IMG/VR virus record: IMGVR_UViG_3300009082_000016
Coordinates: 108,724-172,723 of that record
Length of the DNA stretch: 64,000 bases
Source: a virus
Direction: 5' to 3' (one strand)
Position 1 is the first letter of the stretch. Every line of letters begins with the position of its first letter. Below are positions 38,434 to 46,072 of the stretch, in pieces. The notes under the pieces are model-generated. The model saw only the letters and a program-made list of their open reading frames with translations. It did not search any database and was not told where the DNA came from. The translations under genes were made by a program, and so were the position numbers.

Positions 38434-38505
38434 GCTGACCTCCGCGCTATCGGGCCTTGCGTAGAACTTCCCCTTCTCCGGCCCAAAAAGAGGGGAAAGA
38501 ACCGG

Positions 38506-38520
38506 CCGAACGTCGTTCGG
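38506..38520. promoter_or_regulatory. Operator-like palindrome in the divergent gap
   Basis: CCGAACG-T-CGTTCGG is a perfect 15-bp palindrome (7-bp arms) in the 150-nt gap between the leftward gene starting at 38433 and the rightward gene at 38584. It could bind a dimeric regulator controlling both directions. A TATAAG-like -10 element for leftward transcription lies at 38533-38538, but its -35 match is weak. Confidence 0.5.
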
Positions 38521-38583
38521 GATTCCAGATGCCTTATAGCGGAAGGCGCCCCACTTTTTGCAGAGCATGCTAGGATGGGCTCG

Positions 38584-38988
38584 ATGAAGGAGCTTTTCGA
38601 GGATCTGCTGGGCGTGGAGGCGCAGGAAATCCTGGTCGACACGCTCCAGCGCCGAGCCGAAGTGATGGCCCCGGGCGAGGTCGACGCCGTTCACCGGTTT
38701 TCAGCCGGCGAACCCCTCACGGAGATGGACAAGCTGTCGCTCAACGAGCTCGTCACGGCCATGGCGGACGATTTCGGCACCCGCCGGCGCTCCCAGGAGC
38801 TCCAGCGCATGATGCGGGAGGCCACCCCCCCGCCCGTGGAAGACGAAGAGGACTGGCTTCCCGAGGACGAGGAGGAGGTCCTGGGGGGCCCGGACGGCTC
38901 GGTAGGCCCGTTGATGGGGGAAATGCTCGAAGATCTCAAGGAAAATGAACCGGAAATGCCCGGGGACGACGACTTCGAGGACTTCTAG
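38584..38988 (+). CDS. Acidic hypothetical protein, the only plus-strand gene
   Basis: Encodes 134 residues starting MKELFEDLLGVEAQEILVDTL; an ATG at 38575 is an alternative. The N-terminal 75 residues are helical; from about 80 there are acidic runs (EDEEDWLPEDEEE) and an end of DDDFEDF. Isolated orientation suggests separate timing. An acidic DNA-mimic or scaffold-like role is conceivable. Its stop overlaps the stop of the convergent gene at a CTAG. Confidence 0.75.
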   Translation: MKELFEDLLGVEAQEILVDTLQRRAEVMAPGEVDAVHRFSAGEPLTEMDKLSLNELVTAMADDFGTRRRSQELQRMMREATPPPVEDEEDWLPEDEEEVLGGPDGSVGPLMGEMLEDLKENEPEMPGDDDFEDF

Positions 38989-39233
38989 TAGCGCCTGCCG
39001 CGGGCTTCCATCATCTTCCAGATCGAGGTCGGGCTGGCGTAGGAGTATCGGGGGAACTTGGTGGCCCCGGCGAGCATCGCGGCGAGGCCGCCATAGCCCT
39101 GGACCATGGCGGGGTCGACGCCCGACTGGGCCATCAGGACGTCGGCGGCGGACGGGGCGCCCTGGGCGTACTTCCGAAAGGCGTCCTGGAAGGCGGCCTC
39201 GTGGACGAGAGCGATGGCGTTCCCCTGGGTCAC
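38985..39233 (-). CDS. Small hypothetical protein after the tail-tube gene
   Basis: Encodes 82 residues: helical N-terminal half (HEAAFQDAFRKYAQG), a Gly/Ala-rich centre (MVQGYGGLAAMLAGATKF) and a basic end. In myophages a small gene after the tube often encodes a tape-measure chaperone, but nothing in the sequence proves this. It shares its CTAG stop region with the convergent plus-strand gene. Confidence 0.65.
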   Translation of the reverse strand: MTQGNAIALVHEAAFQDAFRKYAQGAPSAADVLMAQSGVDPAMVQGYGGLAAMLAGATKFPRYSYASPTSIWKMMEARGRRY

Positions 39234-39243
39234 GGGACCTCCG

Positions 39244-39966
39244 CTACTCGGCCATCACCTCGGGCGGCGGGCGCAGGAACTCGTTGGTGCCCGTCATCAG
39301 CGGGATGACCTTCGTCTTGATCGGGACCAGCAGCTCGTACTGGATGCCGACCGACTCCTGGACGATGGTGCCCATGGCATCGGTGGCCCAGGTGTGGGTC
39401 GGGACCACGCAGTGCTCGAGGTAGAACGCCCCGAGCGTCTGCAGGTTGCTGTCCTTCAGGAAGAAGGCGAGCCCGACCGGCTGGTTGAACAGGTCGGACG
39501 CGAGGTTGAGGAAGAGGTTCTCGAAGCCCGGCGGGACGATGACGTCGTGCGGGTTCGCCATCACCGTCGCGCCGAGGTTCGGCCACATCCACTTCACCGT
39601 GGTCGGGCGCAGCACGTCCTGGTAGTAGGCGTAGACCATCCGCAGGAGCGACGCGCCGTGGTAGTGGATGCGCGAGAGGCCGACCTGGCCCACCGTCCGG
39701 CCCGGGATGAAGTAGCTGCGGTCGCTCCCAAGCTCGAAGATGCGGCTGAAGTTCTTGTTCTGGCCCAGGTTGAAGTTCTGGATGATGCCGATCGGGTAGA
39801 CGATGTCATCCAGCTGGACCGAGCCGCCGCCCAGCACGGAACTGCCGACGACGGAGAGCCGCGGCGGGCCGGCGGAGACGGAGAAGAAGTTGCCCGCAAC
39901 AAATTGCCCATCTCTCAGGCCGCGTTGAACATACGAAGTGTACGGGTTCTGATCCGAAAAGCTCAT
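39244..39966 (-). CDS. Probable tail tube protein
   Basis: Encodes 240 residues, beta-rich: QLDDIVYPIGIIQNFNLGQNKNFSRIFELGSDRSYFIPGR, GLSRIHYHGASLLRMVYAYYQ and GTIVQESVGIQYELLVPIK. The size, the 'IG...NF....N....ELGS' opening and the position after a sheath-like gene fit a contractile-tail tube protein. Its ATG overlaps the stop of the HNH gene. Confidence 0.65.
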   Translation of the reverse strand: MSFSDQNPYTSYVQRGLRDGQFVAGNFFSVSAGPPRLSVVGSSVLGGGSVQLDDIVYPIGIIQNFNLGQNKNFSRIFELGSDRSYFIPGRTVGQVGLSRIHYHGASLLRMVYAYYQDVLRPTTVKWMWPNLGATVMANPHDVIVPPGFENLFLNLASDLFNQPVGLAFFLKDSNLQTLGAFYLEHCVVPTHTWATDAMGTIVQESVGIQYELLVPIKTKVIPLMTGTNEFLRPPPEVMAE

Positions 39967-40625
39967 TGATTCCGCTCCTTTCCGGTCTCATCCTTCACGA
40001 TATGGACGAGATTCCGGAGCTCACGTTCCTTCTCGTGCGGGCAGTACCCGTAGAAACCTCTGGACAGGTTGCAGTTGTGGCACAGGACGCGGAAGCCGAC
40101 CGGGTAGCCGTGCTTCTTGATCCAGCTGTAGATGGTCCGGGCCCCACTGGCCTTGATCTCCTGGCGGTGCTGTGCCCCGTCATTGTTCTCGTGGTCCATC
40201 GACAGGAACTCGATCCTGGCTTCCCCGCAGCACGCGCACTTGGGCGGGTCACCGCCATAGTGCTTCAGGACTTCTACCCGAAGCTGGTGGGTCCACTTGC
40301 GGTGCAGTTCATTCCAGCAGGGCTTGCAGTAAGACTGCGTCGTCCTGTACCGCTTGTCCTGATGGAAGAACTCGATCGTGTTGGGGTAGACCTTACTGCA
40401 ACGCCGGCAGGTCTTCATCCCTTCGGGAGCATCGTCGATCATCTGGGCGCTGTAGTCAGATCCTCTCTTCGCCGCGTAGGCCGCCGTAGCCCGCTTCGTC
40501 CAGCAGGCCTTGCAGGTGTTTCGCCGGCCTTCACCCAGCTTCACAAACTCCTCCGCCCCCTTCGTCTCCCCGCACTTGCGGCAGGTACGAACGGTCGGAG
40601 GGTTCTTGGCCGGGCGTCCCGTCAC
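39963..40625 (-). CDS. HNH endonuclease with two N-terminal zinc modules
   Basis: Encodes 220 residues from a GTG at 40625 with AGGGGAG upstream. Two CxxC...F...CxxCW modules (CRKCGETKGAEEF...CKACW and CRRCSKVYPNTIEFF...CKPCW) precede CACCGEARIEFLSMDHENNDG, GYPVGFRVLCHNCN and YCPHEK, an HNH/treble-clef nuclease core. It lies between the sheath- and tube-like genes with tight junctions, so it behaves as a free-standing homing-type endonuclease rather than an intron gene. Confidence 0.8.
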   Translation of the reverse strand: MTGRPAKNPPTVRTCRKCGETKGAEEFVKLGEGRRNTCKACWTKRATAAYAAKRGSDYSAQMIDDAPEGMKTCRRCSKVYPNTIEFFHQDKRYRTTQSYCKPCWNELHRKWTHQLRVEVLKHYGGDPPKCACCGEARIEFLSMDHENNDGAQHRQEIKASGARTIYSWIKKHGYPVGFRVLCHNCNLSRGFYGYCPHEKERELRNLVHIVKDETGKERNQ

Positions 40626-40633
40626 GTTCTCCC

Positions 40634-43600
40634 CTACACGACGATGCGGACCCGCACGCGGTTGAGCGGCGGCTCCAGTTCGGCGTCCAGCTCGACGAGG
40701 ATCTCGTCCTCGTCGCCATCGCTCAGCCCCTCCGCCAGGTCTTCCGGCGTCGCCTTGAACGGCCCGATCGTGACCGTCGGGTCGTGGGCGCCCTTCCAGA
40801 CGTGGTTCTGGACCAGGAAGTCGAGCACGCCCTGGACGATCACGGTGAGCTGCTGGACCGACTGGGTGTTGACGGTCATCGTCCCGACCATCGGCTCCAG
40901 GGCGCTGCGGATCGCCTTCGCGCCGTAGTCGAGGGCGCAGGTCATGCTGAACTCGCGCGTCTTGACCGACGTCGGGTCCGAGGTCAGCTGCATCCGGGTG
41001 AGGACGGACCCGGTGACGTCGTCGTTCTTCCACCACCAGATGCCGTAGCCGGCCGCCTGGTCCATCTGCGCCTCGGTGAAGTAGCCGTTGGCGTTGAAGA
41101 CGCGGGTGAACCCGGTGACCGGGCTCTTCGACTGCGGCTTCGACGGCAGCATCTTGCACCGCTGGGCCATGGTGGCCGCGGCGAGGTAGTAGGTCGGCAG
41201 CCGCTGGGCGATGCCGCCGACGGTCGCCTCGCAGTCGCCGGGGGCGCCGACGAGGATGCGGCGGAACTTGAAGGTGGTCGCCCGCTTGCCGATGGCCTTG
41301 GCGATCGCCTCCTTGTCCGGGAGGCCGGCGGTGTCGAGCAGCAGGTCGCCGCGCACCGAGATCGAGAACGTCTTGTCGATGATCGCCCCCGTCCACAGCG
41401 TGGGGGCGGCGGGGTTCCCGGCCCAGAACGAGTCGGTCGTGGTGTAGGTCTTGGTGCAGATGACCGTCGTACCGGCGTACGACTTGACCATGTAGTGCTT
41501 GGTGTCGCCCTCGATGCTGAGGTAGACGCCGTCCGAGCCGTCGGCCGCGAAGGACGAAGCCGTGACGCCCGCCGCCAGGAACAGGTCGGCGAGGTCGGGC
41601 AGGTTCGTCTGGAACGCGACGTCGGTGCCCGCGCCCGGATCGGCCGCGTTGCCCTGCGTCCCCGAGCCGACCAGCGCCGGCTCGTCCCGCGTCGGGATCG
41701 GGAACGTGATCATGCCCGCCCGCTCGCCCTTCTGCTTCGTGTGGCTCATGTAGACCACGTGCTGGTCGAGCAGGATGCCGACATCGAGGTCCTGCGAGAG
41801 GACGGCGATCGGGTAGGTCACGTTGTAGGACTGCAGGACGGCGAAAGCCCGGGCGTACGCCGCCGGCGTCCCCTCCGGGTAGTCGTCGGTGACCTCGTCG
41901 ACGCCCAGCAGGGCGATCGGGACGATGTCCGAGTTGAGCAGGGAGAAGTACCCGGCGAGCCCCAGCGGGTTCTGGGCGTCCAGCGGGGAGAACTGGCTCT
42001 CCAGACCGGCGAAGTCGTTGCCCAGGATGAGCACCGGGCCGACGTCGCGGGTGGTCGCCTTGGCGGTGACATCGAGGCGGAGCGCCTCGTAGAACACCGG
42101 CAGCTGCGCCTTCGCGTACGTCACGTTCATCGTCGGGTACAGCGGCTGGCCGAAGTTGCCGCGCAGGGTGTCGTGCCGGAACTGGGTCAGGTACTCCGTC
42201 ACGTACAGCTCGGGGCTGGCGTAGTCGGTGACCTGCTTCGCATCGGTCTGCGCCGACACGTTCTTCGAGACGATCCACCAGGTGTGCTTCGTCGGGTTGG
42301 TGGTGATCGGGTCGTCGAAGTAGTCGATGCGGAACTCGTGGTCGAGCCGGATCTGCGCGTCCACCGAGCCGGCAACGCCACCGATGACGATCTGGCTGAT
42401 CACCGCGAACAGGGAGCCGTCGACCCACAGCTCATCGCCGACGCGGACCTGCTGGTAGTTGCCGCGCCAGGTCTTCGGGTAGGTGCCCGCGCCGAACAGC
42501 CAGACGGCGTGGGTGCCCCACACCCGGACGATGCTCTCGCGCCCGAAGCGGGACGACTGGATGCGGACGGCGCCCGGGGTGACCGGATCGTCGATCGCCG
42601 TGACCGGATCGGGGCCGTAGGCCGGGAAACGGTCGTTGATGGCGTCGAGCACGTCGGCCTCGACGACGCCCGTCGCGTTGGAGATCTGGATGCGCTGGGC
42701 CGCCCAGCCGTCGATCTGGACCCAGAAGTCCAGGGCCGCGTACGTCTGCGACCAGCGGCAGGGGTTGACCTCGAAGCCCCACACGCCGGTCTCGAGGCAG
42801 CGCCAGTAGGTGCCGCCGTTCGACGTGCCGGCCAGGATGTTGACGACCGCCTTCGGGAACTCGGCCTCGAGGTCCAGGTCGCCGACGCGGGTGAGCACGA
42901 AGGGCACGCCGGGGCCGCCGGCGGTGGTCACTTCGTAGACGCCGTTGGTCACGCTGCCCGCCTCGTCCTTCACGAGCAGGCGGTTGGTGTTGACAAGCGC
43001 CACGCCGTCGATGAGCGGCAGGCCGACGCCCACGCCGTTCTCCGTCAGGGTGAACGCGGGCCCGGCCGCGTAGGTGCAGGCCGGCAGGGCGCCCGTGGTC
43101 GCCGCGTGGCAGGCCGGCTTCGCGACACCGGCGCCGCCGACCCACGGCGGGATGGTCGTGTTGACGAGGACGGCCGAGGTCGGCGCGGCGTCGAAGTCGG
43201 GGAGGTAGTCGTCCTGGGCGACCGACAGCATGTCGGCGATGTCGCTCGGGTACGCCTTCTGGGTCCCGGCGGACGCCTTGAACAGCAGGAGCGGGGTGGT
43301 CCCGTCGCCGTCACCGTCGTCCAGCATGTCCAGGAACGACTGGCCGGCGCGGCTGATCGCCTCGGTCCGGTACAGCTCCTTCTTCACCGCGGTCTCGCTG
43401 GTGAGGAAGCCGCGGACGGTGTCCTCGAGGATGTCGAGGTCGGGGCGCAAGTTCCACGGGTCGGGCAGGAGGTTCTGGGTGACGAGCAGCCGGTCGTTGC
43501 TGTACTGGTCGTAGCCCAGGGAGAACCACGCCCGCGGCAGGTGCAGGCCGTCGGCCAGCACGGTCGTCGCGCTCGTCCAGGTCGCCTTCAGGCTTGCCGA

Positions 43601-44044
43601 CTCGCCCTTCGAGGTCGTGCGGATGCGGGGGAGCGAGAGCGTGGACGACACCGGCACTTCGTCGGCGATGAGCTCGAGCAGGAGGGTGGCGATCTGCTCG
43701 TTGAGGTACGTGATGAAGGAGCGGAGGGTCCAGGTGGCCGCGGTGAAGGTCACCGACTTGGACGGACCGTTGTTGACCTCAAGGGCCAGCACCTCGGGCG
43801 CGGCCGTGATGATCGAGGCCGTCGGACTGATGCCCGCGAGGTACAGATGGGGCTGGTAGAGCGCCGGCAGCTGGATGCGGGCGTCCTCATTGAGGCTCCC
43901 GTCCGTCAGCGTGACCTCCAGCACCTTCTTGCACGGGCCGACGACCACCGGCAGAAGTACCGGGGAGCTCACGGCCGCGGGGGTGCTCCGTACGGCCTGG
44001 ACGACGTCGACTCCGGGCTCACGAATCGGGGTGGGGTCGGTCAT
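40634..44044 (-). CDS. Tail sheath-like protein, unusually long (1136 residues)
   Basis: PGVDVVQAVRSTPAAVSSPVLLPVVVGPC at the N-terminus and a C-terminal region with DYGAKAIRSALEPMVGTMTVNTQSVQQLTVIVQGVLDFLVQN fit contractile sheath proteins, whose C-terminal domain joins neighbours in the helical lattice. Middle segments (residues ~250-900) contain Gly/Val-rich beta domains probably exposed on the tail. Known sheaths are usually about 400-700 residues, so large insertions are present. Preceded by AGGAG and followed at 8 nt by the HNH gene. Confidence 0.7.
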   Translation of the reverse strand: MTDPTPIREPGVDVVQAVRSTPAAVSSPVLLPVVVGPCKKVLEVTLTDGSLNEDARIQLPALYQPHLYLAGISPTASIITAAPEVLALEVNNGPSKSVTFTAATWTLRSFITYLNEQIATLLLELIADEVPVSSTLSLPRIRTTSKGESASLKATWTSATTVLADGLHLPRAWFSLGYDQYSNDRLLVTQNLLPDPWNLRPDLDILEDTVRGFLTSETAVKKELYRTEAISRAGQSFLDMLDDGDGDGTTPLLLFKASAGTQKAYPSDIADMLSVAQDDYLPDFDAAPTSAVLVNTTIPPWVGGAGVAKPACHAATTGALPACTYAAGPAFTLTENGVGVGLPLIDGVALVNTNRLLVKDEAGSVTNGVYEVTTAGGPGVPFVLTRVGDLDLEAEFPKAVVNILAGTSNGGTYWRCLETGVWGFEVNPCRWSQTYAALDFWVQIDGWAAQRIQISNATGVVEADVLDAINDRFPAYGPDPVTAIDDPVTPGAVRIQSSRFGRESIVRVWGTHAVWLFGAGTYPKTWRGNYQQVRVGDELWVDGSLFAVISQIVIGGVAGSVDAQIRLDHEFRIDYFDDPITTNPTKHTWWIVSKNVSAQTDAKQVTDYASPELYVTEYLTQFRHDTLRGNFGQPLYPTMNVTYAKAQLPVFYEALRLDVTAKATTRDVGPVLILGNDFAGLESQFSPLDAQNPLGLAGYFSLLNSDIVPIALLGVDEVTDDYPEGTPAAYARAFAVLQSYNVTYPIAVLSQDLDVGILLDQHVVYMSHTKQKGERAGMITFPIPTRDEPALVGSGTQGNAADPGAGTDVAFQTNLPDLADLFLAAGVTASSFAADGSDGVYLSIEGDTKHYMVKSYAGTTVICTKTYTTTDSFWAGNPAAPTLWTGAIIDKTFSISVRGDLLLDTAGLPDKEAIAKAIGKRATTFKFRRILVGAPGDCEATVGGIAQRLPTYYLAAATMAQRCKMLPSKPQSKSPVTGFTRVFNANGYFTEAQMDQAAGYGIWWWKNDDVTGSVLTRMQLTSDPTSVKTREFSMTCALDYGAKAIRSALEPMVGTMTVNTQSVQQLTVIVQGVLDFLVQNHVWKGAHDPTVTIGPFKATPEDLAEGLSDGDEDEILVELDAELEPPLNRVRVRIVV

Positions 44045-44052
44045 GGCTTCTC

Positions 44053-44835
44053 CTACTCCTCTTTCGGCTCAGCCGTTCGTGTCGATGATGGCATAACCGA
44101 CGAATCTTGGGAAGAGGGCCGCTCCCAGCGGCGGGCGTCCTTCCCGATGTCGGCAGGGTCCAAACTGCGTGGCGCAGCCGATCCCACGTTCAACGGGGGA
44201 GGCAACTGCGCCAGTTGACCTGTGATGCGGGTGCGGATGGCCTTCAGGATCGGATCGCCGAGCGGGAGCGTTCGGGTGCGCCGCATGCAGCGGTAGGGCA
44301 CGACCGCCGGCACGGCGATCAGGCCCTTGCTCTCCCCGTCGACCAGCGACCCGGCGGGGCCGGGCTGCTCGACCGTCAAACCTCCGCTCACCAGGAATCC
44401 GTAGTGCGCCAGGATCTCCTGCTGTGACCAGATCATCTCGGCGGTGAAGAAGGCCAGGTTCTCGGCCTCCGCCTCGTCCCTGGAGATGTGCTGGATGATG
44501 AACATCCCATTGAGCAGGTCTTCCCGGATGACGGAACCGTCTCGCCAGTTCCCGCCGGCGAGGGCGCCGATGCCGGTGGCGGCGAACTGCATGCCGCTAC
44601 GGGAGACGACAATCGCCGGGTACGTGCCGAACGACTCCGGCTTGACCGGCGCGAACGCGCCGACGAACACCCGCGACTTCTGCTTGTCCTCGTCCCAGTG
44701 GTACTGGTCGGTCTGCGCGTAGTAGACACCCTGCACGAACCCGGTCATCACCTGCCGGGCAAACAGCACCGGGTTGCTGGCCCAGGTGTCGGCCGACGAC
44801 CACTTCTCCACAACCGGGATCTTCGGAGCAGGCAT
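44053..44835 (-). CDS. Probable tail completion or neck protein
   Basis: Encodes 260 residues. Alpha/beta with TYPAIVVSRSGMQFAATGIGAL and a low-complexity Pro/Ser end. The position just before the sheath gene in transcription is where tail terminator or neck proteins lie in many myophages. No specific motif; the assignment rests on position and size. Confidence 0.5.
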   Translation of the reverse strand: MPAPKIPVVEKWSSADTWASNPVLFARQVMTGFVQGVYYAQTDQYHWDEDKQKSRVFVGAFAPVKPESFGTYPAIVVSRSGMQFAATGIGALAGGNWRDGSVIREDLLNGMFIIQHISRDEAEAENLAFFTAEMIWSQQEILAHYGFLVSGGLTVEQPGPAGSLVDGESKGLIAVPAVVPYRCMRRTRTLPLGDPILKAIRTRITGQLAQLPPPLNVGSAAPRSLDPADIGKDARRWERPSSQDSSVMPSSTRTAEPKEE

Positions 44836-45239
44836 CAGTCAAACGCCGCGTGAGGCGCCGTCCGGACCGCGGTGCGCCCCGTCACCCACGGCTCCTCCTC
44901 CCAATCCTTGAGCTGCCACCGCTTCGGCGGCATCTTCCGCGCCATGTCCTGGCGGGTGACCAGCTGCCCCGGCTCGAGCAGGCTGAGCTTGCGGAGCATC
45001 GCCGCACCCTTCGCGAGTGCGTTGGACCGTTCGCCGAGCGGTTCGGTACGCGCGGTGCCACGGCCGCTGTAGTTCCAGGGCTCTTCGTCGTAGTCCCGGT
45101 CGGTGTGGGCCCGGTTGGGCAGTTTCCGGGACATGATCTCGCGGGTCAGGAGCGTGCCGGGCTCGAGCAGGCTCTGCTTCGCCATCCACGCGCCCGCGAG
45201 CTTCGTGAAGACGTGGAGCATGACCGTCTCGGGATCCAT
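44835..45239 (-). CDS. Hypothetical virion-region protein with an internal duplication
   Basis: Encodes 134 residues. Two copies of a ~45-residue unit, KQSLLEPGTLLTREIMSRK...DEEPW...RTEP (about 21-68) and KLSLLEPGQLVTRQDMARK...EEEPW...RTAP (about 84-129), follow each other. Both contain SLLEPG.L.TR..M.RK.P and EEPW. Probably arose by tandem duplication; function unknown. Confidence 0.7.
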   Translation of the reverse strand: MDPETVMLHVFTKLAGAWMAKQSLLEPGTLLTREIMSRKLPNRAHTDRDYDEEPWNYSGRGTARTEPLGERSNALAKGAAMLRKLSLLEPGQLVTRQDMARKMPPKRWQLKDWEEEPWVTGRTAVRTAPHAAFD

Positions 45240-45247
45240 CTGGCACC

Positions 45248-46069
45248 TCACACGGTCGTACGATACCGGTAGTTGCGCTCGGCGGCAAGCGCCAGCCGGG
45301 ACAGGTCGGCGACGTTCACCGGAACGCGGAACTCGACGTCGCTCGGGGCGCACAGCGCCATCGTGATCTCCTGATGCAGCGTCGTTCCCAGGCGCTCGGT
45401 CATCTTCACGGAGGCCGCACGCCAGCGGGTGTGGTTCGCGACGACGATGAGGTCGCGGTTCTTCACGGTGGGGAAGGCGCCGGCGTAGGCCACGGTCGGT
45501 GCTTCCTGCCGGACAACCGCGCCGCCGACCTGTTCGGCGTACGGGATGGGCAGCACCTGGAGCCAGATCTCGATCGGGTGGTGGAAGCCGCGGGCGAACC
45601 CGGTGCCGTAGCACTGCTCGCAGCTCGACTGCGTCACCCGCTGCGTGATCGGGTCGTAGCAGTTCTTGCAGAGCGTGCCGTAGGTACGGATCGGGAACAG
45701 CCACGACCGGCGGCCGTTGAGCTCGTGGGTGACAACCTCCCAGTGCCGACGGACTTCGGTGGCGATGAGGTCGGGCTCATCTGCCATGGAGATCGGGCCC
45801 CAGTCCTTCACCTCTCCGGTCTTCGACGTCACGCGGAGGACGTACACGTAGTCGCGGTTCGTGTGGAGCGGCTCGATCTGGTTGTCGAGGTAGAGGAAGC
45901 GGTCGACGAACGGCCCCGTCACGGGGGTCCAGGGTCCGCCCTCGCTCTCACCGCGCAGGATCTGGAACGTGTAGTCCAGCGTCTCCTCGGGGGTCGGGAC
46001 GACCTCCCACGAGACGATGCTCGACCGGAGGTCAAGGGTGCGGACCTTGAACTCGCGGATTTCGAGCAT
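45248..46069 (-). CDS. Structural protein with Fn3-like N-terminus and zinc turn
   Basis: Encodes 273 residues. Residues 1-90 resemble a fibronectin type III domain (SIVSWEVVPTPEETLDYTFQILRGE...NRDYVYVLRVTSKTGE). CKNCYDP...CEQCYGTGF (about 134-155) is a DnaJ-like zinc turn. The C-terminal part is beta-rich with VANHTRWRAASVKM. It is probably a tail or baseplate component. Confidence 0.65.
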   Translation of the reverse strand: MLEIREFKVRTLDLRSSIVSWEVVPTPEETLDYTFQILRGESEGGPWTPVTGPFVDRFLYLDNQIEPLHTNRDYVYVLRVTSKTGEVKDWGPISMADEPDLIATEVRRHWEVVTHELNGRRSWLFPIRTYGTLCKNCYDPITQRVTQSSCEQCYGTGFARGFHHPIEIWLQVLPIPYAEQVGGAVVRQEAPTVAYAGAFPTVKNRDLIVVANHTRWRAASVKMTERLGTTLHQEITMALCAPSDVEFRVPVNVADLSRLALAAERNYRYRTTV

Positions 46070-46072
46070 GGA

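Noticed and set aside
40626-42428. Long extension of the HNH frame into the sheath gene
   Set aside because: Shadow-type composition. The GTG at 40625 with AGGGGAG upstream gives a sound 220-residue nuclease.
39244-44044. HNH gene inside a group I intron or intein
   Set aside because: Both flanking genes are complete with their own starts and stops; no intron-like gap exists.
40784-44218. 1144-codon open frame on the plus strand
   Set aside because: It is the antisense shadow of the sheath-like gene: Arg/Gly/Val-rich, low in Lys, Asn and Ile, with no ribosome site and no folded pattern.
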